Of a stretch of DNA of 64,000 bases, positions 60,125-64,000 are shown piece by piece. The stretch comes from JAVBME01 sp031552765 (lineage in GTDB: Bacteria > Bacillota > Negativicutes > Acidaminococcales > JAISLQ01), in NCBI GenBank assembly GCA_031552765.1, contig JAVBME010000005.1, positions 78,119 to 142,118 on the forward strand. Direction: 5' to 3'. The stretch's first letter is position 1. Each line of letters starts with the position of its first letter. The notes below the pieces were generated by a model, which did not search any database, was not told the DNA's origin, and saw only the letters and a list, made by a program, of their open reading frames with translations. Both the position numbers and the translations under genes were made by a program.

Positions 60125-61897
60125 ATGAATGGACGTATTATAAAAGTTTCCGGGCCGCTTATCGTTGCCGACGGCATGGCGGACGTCCAGATGTACGACG
60201 TCGTTTATGTCAGCAGCAAGCGCCTGATTGGAGAAATAATCGAGCTAAGGGGTGACCGCGCCTCTATCCAGGTATATGAAGAAACAGCGGGCCTTGGCCC
60301 GGGCGAGTCGGTAGAGTCGAGCGGAGCGCCTTTATCTGTAGACTTGGCTCCAGGGCTGATCGAAGGTATATTCGACGGTATCCAGCGGCCGCTCAATCTT
60401 ATCCGCGAGATAGCCGGCGACCGGATAACCCGGGGTATCGACGTGCCCAAACTCGACCGCGAGAAAAAATGGGCTTTCACGCCGGTCGCTAAAGTGGGCG
60501 ACATGCTCTCTCCTGGCGATGTCATAGGAACGGTACAGGAAACTCCGGCCGTGCTGCACCGCGTTATGGTACCGCCCAATGCCGAAGGCAAAGTGGAATG
60601 GGTGCTTGACGGGGAAGCGACGATAATAGAGCCTGTCTGCAAATTGCGCAGGTCGAACGGCCAACTGCTGGAACTGCCTATGCTGCAACGTTGGCCGGTC
60701 AGAAAAGGCCGCCCGTTTGCCGCCAAACTGCCTCCTAATGAACCTATGGTCACCGGCCAAAGAGTTGTCGACGCCCTTTTTCCCATCGCCAAAGGCGGCG
60801 TGGCTGCCGTGCCTGGTCCGTTCGGCTCCGGCAAAACGGTTATCCAACATCAGCTGGCTAAATGGGCGGACGCCGACATCATAGTATATGTCGGCTGCGG
60901 CGAACGCGGTAACGAAATGACCGACGTGCTCATGGAATTCCCTGAACTTAACGATCCGCGCACCGGGCTGCCGCTGATGAAGCGCACGGTGCTTATTGCC
61001 AATACTTCCGACATGCCGGTGGCGGCGCGTGAAGCCTCCATCTATACCGGCATTACGATAGCGGAATATTTCCGCGATATGGGTTACAAAGTGGCTATCA
61101 TGGCCGACTCGACCTCCCGCTGGGCGGAGGCTTTGCGCGAGATGTCCGGTCGCCTTGAGGAAATGCCGGGCGAAGAAGGCTATCCGGCTTACCTGGCTTC
61201 ACGCATGGCGGAATTTTACGAACGCGCAGGCATCGTTACCTGCCTGGGCAGTGATAAACGGGTAGGCGCCATCTCCGCTATCGGAGCTGTTTCCCCGCCG
61301 GGCGGCGATATATCGGAACCCGTATCGCAGGCTACTTTGCGCATGGTCAAGGTGTTCTGGTGCCTGTCGGCATCACTGGCCTACCGGCGCCATTTTCCAG
61401 CTATCGACTGGCTGCAGAGCTACTCCTTATATTCCGACCGGCTGCGCGAATACTTCAACAACCACGTTGCGCCCGACTGGAGCGAGCTGGTGGCTCGTTG
61501 CATGACCGCATTGCAGGAAGAAGCCGAGTTGGAAGAGATAGTGCGTCTGGTGGGCGTTGACGCCCTCGGCCCTAAAGACCGCCTGACGCTCGAGTGTTCA
61601 CGCTCTATCCGTGAGGACTTTTTGCACCAAAATTCTTTCCATGAAGTGGATACTTACGCCTCCTTGTCCAAGCAATACGGCATGCTCAAACTGATCATGA
61701 CCTGGTATGAAAAAGGCCAGGCGGCGCTCGAACAGTATGTGCCGTTTGGCAAGATCATCGCCATGCCGGTACTTGAGGCCATCGGCCGCGTCAAGTACAC
61801 GCCGGAAGAAGAGTGCCAGGAAAGGTTTGCCGCTATTTTCCAACAAATGGAGGAAGAATATTTAGCTATGACGGAAGGGGGCGGCGCCGATGCGTAA
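60125..61897 (+). CDS. ntpA: V-type ATPase catalytic subunit A
   Basis: 590 residues. Walker A reads GPFGSGKT (about 232-239); the non-homologous insert unique to V-type A subunits precedes it. VGCGERGNEMTDVL and ADSTSRWAEALRE are catalytic-site segments. It hydrolyses or makes ATP at the A/B interface. It overlaps ntpB by eight bases. Confidence 0.97.
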   Translation: MNGRIIKVSGPLIVADGMADVQMYDVVYVSSKRLIGEIIELRGDRASIQVYEETAGLGPGESVESSGAPLSVDLAPGLIEGIFDGIQRPLNLIREIAGDRITRGIDVPKLDREKKWAFTPVAKVGDMLSPGDVIGTVQETPAVLHRVMVPPNAEGKVEWVLDGEATIIEPVCKLRRSNGQLLELPMLQRWPVRKGRPFAAKLPPNEPMVTGQRVVDALFPIAKGGVAAVPGPFGSGKTVIQHQLAKWADADIIVYVGCGERGNEMTDVLMEFPELNDPRTGLPLMKRTVLIANTSDMPVAAREASIYTGITIAEYFRDMGYKVAIMADSTSRWAEALREMSGRLEEMPGEEGYPAYLASRMAEFYERAGIVTCLGSDKRVGAISAIGAVSPPGGDISEPVSQATLRMVKVFWCLSASLAYRRHFPAIDWLQSYSLYSDRLREYFNNHVAPDWSELVARCMTALQEEAELEEIVRLVGVDALGPKDRLTLECSRSIREDFLHQNSFHEVDTYASLSKQYGMLKLIMTWYEKGQAALEQYVPFGKIIAMPVLEAIGRVKYTPEEECQERFAAIFQQMEEEYLAMTEGGGADA

Positions 61898-63281
61898 GGA
61901 CTATAAAACCATCCGCGAAGTTGTCGGGCCTCTGATGGTTGTCGATAATGTGGAAGGCGTAAAGTACGACGAACTGGTGGAGATACACCAGGCGGACGGC
62001 GCGGTGCGCGCCGGCAAAGTGTTGATAGTGGACGGCGAACGGGCGGTCGTGCAGTTGTTTGAAGGCTCGCAGGGCCTACAGATAGCAACTTCCAAAGCGC
62101 GTTTTCTCGGGCACGGTATGCAACTCGGCGTAGCGCCGGAAATCGTCGGCCGGGTATTCTCCGGTACCGGCAAGCCCATAGACGGCGGCGCGGAGATAAT
62201 CGCCAACGATTTTCGCGATATCAACGGCGTGCCGCTAAATCCGGCCTCGCGCGACTACCCGGCGGAATTTATCCAGACCGGCATTTCCGCTATAGACGGC
62301 CTTAATACCTTGGTGCGCGGTCAAAAACTGCCGGTGTTCTCCGGCTCCGGCCTGCCGCACGCGCAACTGGCGGCCCAGATAGCCCGCCAGGCGAAAGTGC
62401 GCGGTACGGGCGAAGGTTTTGCTGTTGTGTTTGCCGCTGTCGGCATTACTTTTGAAGAAGCGGACTTTTTTATGAACGAGTTCCGCCGCACCGGCGCGCT
62501 CGATCGCGCGGTCATGTTTATAAATCTCGCCAATGACCCGGCGGTAGAGCGTATTTCGACCCCGCGCATGGCGATAACAGCGGCCGAGTACCTGGCCTAT
62601 GAACTCGGGATGCATGTCCTGGTCATTATTACCGATATAACCAACTATGCCGACGCTTTGCGCGAAATATCGGCCGCCCGCAAGGAAGTGCCCGGCCGCC
62701 GCGGCTACCCCGGCTACCTTTATACCGACCTTGCCACCATGTACGAACGGGCGGGGCGTATCAAAGGGCGTAAGGGCTCGATAACCCAAATACCCATACT
62801 GTCAATGCCGGAAGACGACAAGACCCATCCCATCCCGGACCTGACCGGCTATATCACGGAAGGGCAGATCATCTTGTCGCGCGAGCTGCACAGGAAGGGT
62901 CTCACCCCGCCGGTAGACGTGCTGCCGTCCTTGTCCCGCCTTAAGGATAAAGGCATCGGCAAAGGCAAAACCAGGGAAGACCACGCCGATACGATGAACC
63001 AGCTGTTCGCCGCTTACGCGCGCGGCAAGGAGGCCAAGGAATTGGCCACGATATTGGGCGAATCGGCTCTGTCTGATGTGGACAAACTGTATGCTAAATT
63101 TGCCGATAACTTTGAGCGCCAGTACGTATCCCAAGGATATGAGACCAACCGCTCTATAGAAGAAACACTGGAGCTGGGCTGGAAGCTGTTAGCCATACTG
63201 CCTAAGGCGGAACTCAAACGTATCCGCGACGAGTATATCGAAAAATACTTCCCGGGGAGCAGCGACGTGAAGGAGGCGTAA
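61890..63281 (+). CDS. ntpB: V-type ATPase regulatory subunit B
   Basis: 463 residues, related to A but without a Walker A motif (the loop reads FSGSGLPHAQLA). VGITFEEADFFMNEF and SMPEDDKTHPIPDLTGYI are diagnostic. It forms the hexameric head with A and supplies the arginine finger. Confidence 0.97.
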   Translation: MRKDYKTIREVVGPLMVVDNVEGVKYDELVEIHQADGAVRAGKVLIVDGERAVVQLFEGSQGLQIATSKARFLGHGMQLGVAPEIVGRVFSGTGKPIDGGAEIIANDFRDINGVPLNPASRDYPAEFIQTGISAIDGLNTLVRGQKLPVFSGSGLPHAQLAAQIARQAKVRGTGEGFAVVFAAVGITFEEADFFMNEFRRTGALDRAVMFINLANDPAVERISTPRMAITAAEYLAYELGMHVLVIITDITNYADALREISAARKEVPGRRGYPGYLYTDLATMYERAGRIKGRKGSITQIPILSMPEDDKTHPIPDLTGYITEGQIILSRELHRKGLTPPVDVLPSLSRLKDKGIGKGKTREDHADTMNQLFAAYARGKEAKELATILGESALSDVDKLYAKFADNFERQYVSQGYETNRSIEETLELGWKLLAILPKAELKRIRDEYIEKYFPGSSDVKEA

Positions 63282-63284
63282 ACC

Positions 63285-63914
63285 GTGGCGATAAAAGTCA
63301 ACCCGACCCGCATGGAACTGACCCGCCTCAAACGGCGCCTTAAGACCGCTGTACGCGGGCACAAGCTGCTAAAAGACAAACGCGATGAGATGGTGCGCCA
63401 GTTCATCATTTTCGTGCGGCGCAATAAAGCTTTGCGCGAAGAGGTGGAGGCCGCTCTCCAGGATGCCATGGGCAGATTTGTCATTGCCAGCGCCAATATG
63501 GGGCCGGAGGCCATGGCGGAAGCGCTGTTTTACCCGGCGCGCGAAGCGGTGTTTGAAGTCGGCCGGCGCAACGTTATGAGCGTTGATGTGCCGCAAATCA
63601 AATATACTGGCGGCGAAGAAAAAACAGACTTACCGTACGGTTTTGTTTTTACCTCCGGCGAACTGGACGGCGCGGTGCTCGACCTGGCCAGCGTGCTACC
63701 CAGGCTGATAGAATTGGCCGAAGTAGAAAAAACCTGTAACCTTTTGGCGGACGAAATAGAAAAGACCAGGCGCCGCGTCAATGCCCTTGAGTATGTGATG
63801 ATACCCGAGACCAAGGAAAACATTAAATACATCACCATGAAACTCGAGGAAAATGACCGCGCCAGCCTGGTAAGGCTGATGAAGGCCAAAGAGATATTGA
63901 TGAAAGACGCATGA
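63285..63914 (+). CDS. ntpD: V-type ATPase subunit D (central shaft)
   Basis: 209 residues, mainly two long helices. NPTRMELTRLKRRL at the N-terminus and RRVNALEYVMIPE near the C-terminus are typical. GTG 63285 is three bases after ntpB and follows GGAGG. It transmits rotation between head and ring. Confidence 0.95.
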   Translation: MAIKVNPTRMELTRLKRRLKTAVRGHKLLKDKRDEMVRQFIIFVRRNKALREEVEAALQDAMGRFVIASANMGPEAMAEALFYPAREAVFEVGRRNVMSVDVPQIKYTGGEEKTDLPYGFVFTSGELDGAVLDLASVLPRLIELAEVEKTCNLLADEIEKTRRRVNALEYVMIPETKENIKYITMKLEENDRASLVRLMKAKEILMKDA

Positions 63915-63994
63915 GTAAAGAGAAGCGGAGCCGGGCCTTTGCGCGGGGCCGGGGGACGGTTGAAAAAAGACAGACGGGAAGAATGTGTGGGTAA
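63911..63994 (+). CDS. Possible 27-residue basic peptide overlapping the ntpD end
   Basis: ATG 63911 overlaps the ntpD stop (ATGA) and opens a frame ending at 63994. The product is about one-third Arg and Lys. It may be a coupled small gene (E. hirae has small ntpH and ntpJ genes downstream, but this does not resemble them) or chance. I know of no homolog. Confidence 0.2.
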   Translation: MSKEKRSRAFARGRGTVEKRQTGRMCG

Positions 63995-64000
63995 ATAAAA

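Noticed and set aside
63911..64000. A terminator in the GC-rich sequence after ntpD
   Set aside because: CCGGGCC/GGGCCGG can pair, but no T-run follows.

Overview
The window looks like a chromosome segment of an anaerobic Firmicute with an outer membrane, most likely a Negativicute (possibly Acidaminococcaceae or a relative). The reasons are the T-box leaders, the tig-clpP-clpX-lon-ysxC order, an O-antigen-ligase-like protein, an NAD-linked [FeFe] hydrogenase, a biotin-dependent methylmalonyl-CoA decarboxylase set and a V-type ATPase with sodium ligands. The lineage is inferred from gene content only. Nearly all genes are on the + strand; the exceptions are a DedA protein and an alpha/beta hydrolase.

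Layout. (1) 1-6.8 kb: the end of enolase, then a T-box (probable Tyr specifier) ahead of aroF-tyrA-aroA-aroC-aroB. (2) 6.8-20.8 kb: tRNA-Gly, tig, clpP, clpX, lon, ysxC, an AbrB-type membrane protein, a second T-box with valS-folC, an O-antigen-ligase-like protein and DedA. (3) 21-29.7 kb: a ten-gene hydrogenase operon. Regulatory-looking proteins (two DRTGG domains, two histidine-kinase-type ATPase folds, a hydrogenase-like iron-sulfur protein, a PHP protein) surround the catalytic hydC, hydB and hydA. (4) 30.2-37.6 kb: a succinate-to-propionate operon with CoA transferase, split methylmalonyl-CoA mutase, MeaB GTPase, epimerase, and decarboxylase alpha, small delta/epsilon-like and biotin-carrier subunits. 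The membrane beta subunit that pumps Na+ is not in the window. (5) 37.7-40 kb: a membrane-anchored hydrolase and an MFS pump. (6) 40.1-55.1 kb: a carboxylate sensing and breakdown block. It has a chemoreceptor, a DASS transporter, a PAS/sigma-54 activator, a well-matched -24/-12 promoter, then a hydratase, an HMG-CoA-synthase-like/DUF35 fusion, an SCP-x-type thiolase, a 3-hydroxyacyl-CoA dehydrogenase, a second DASS carrier, a two-subunit CoA transferase and two atypical crotonases. (7) 55.5-63.9 kb: V-type ATPase genes in the order F/H-I-K-E-C-G-A-B-D.

How the parts may work together (inference). An imported carboxylate is activated by CoA transfer, hydrated, oxidised and cleaved by the thiolase. 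Reducing power can leave as H2 through HydABC. If succinyl-CoA is formed, it can enter the mutase/epimerase/decarboxylase route to propionate, which makes a sodium gradient. The V-ATPase rotor ring carries the sodium ligands seen in Enterococcus hirae NtpK, so the cell may run a sodium economy.

The most interesting part is the sigma-54-controlled block at 40-55 kb, whose substrate I cannot name. It has no acyl-CoA dehydrogenase, and two of its three crotonases lack both hydratase glutamates. Its HMG-CoA-synthase-like protein seems to have lost its catalytic Cys and His. The intergenic DNA also holds large palindromes and a 135-base structured element.
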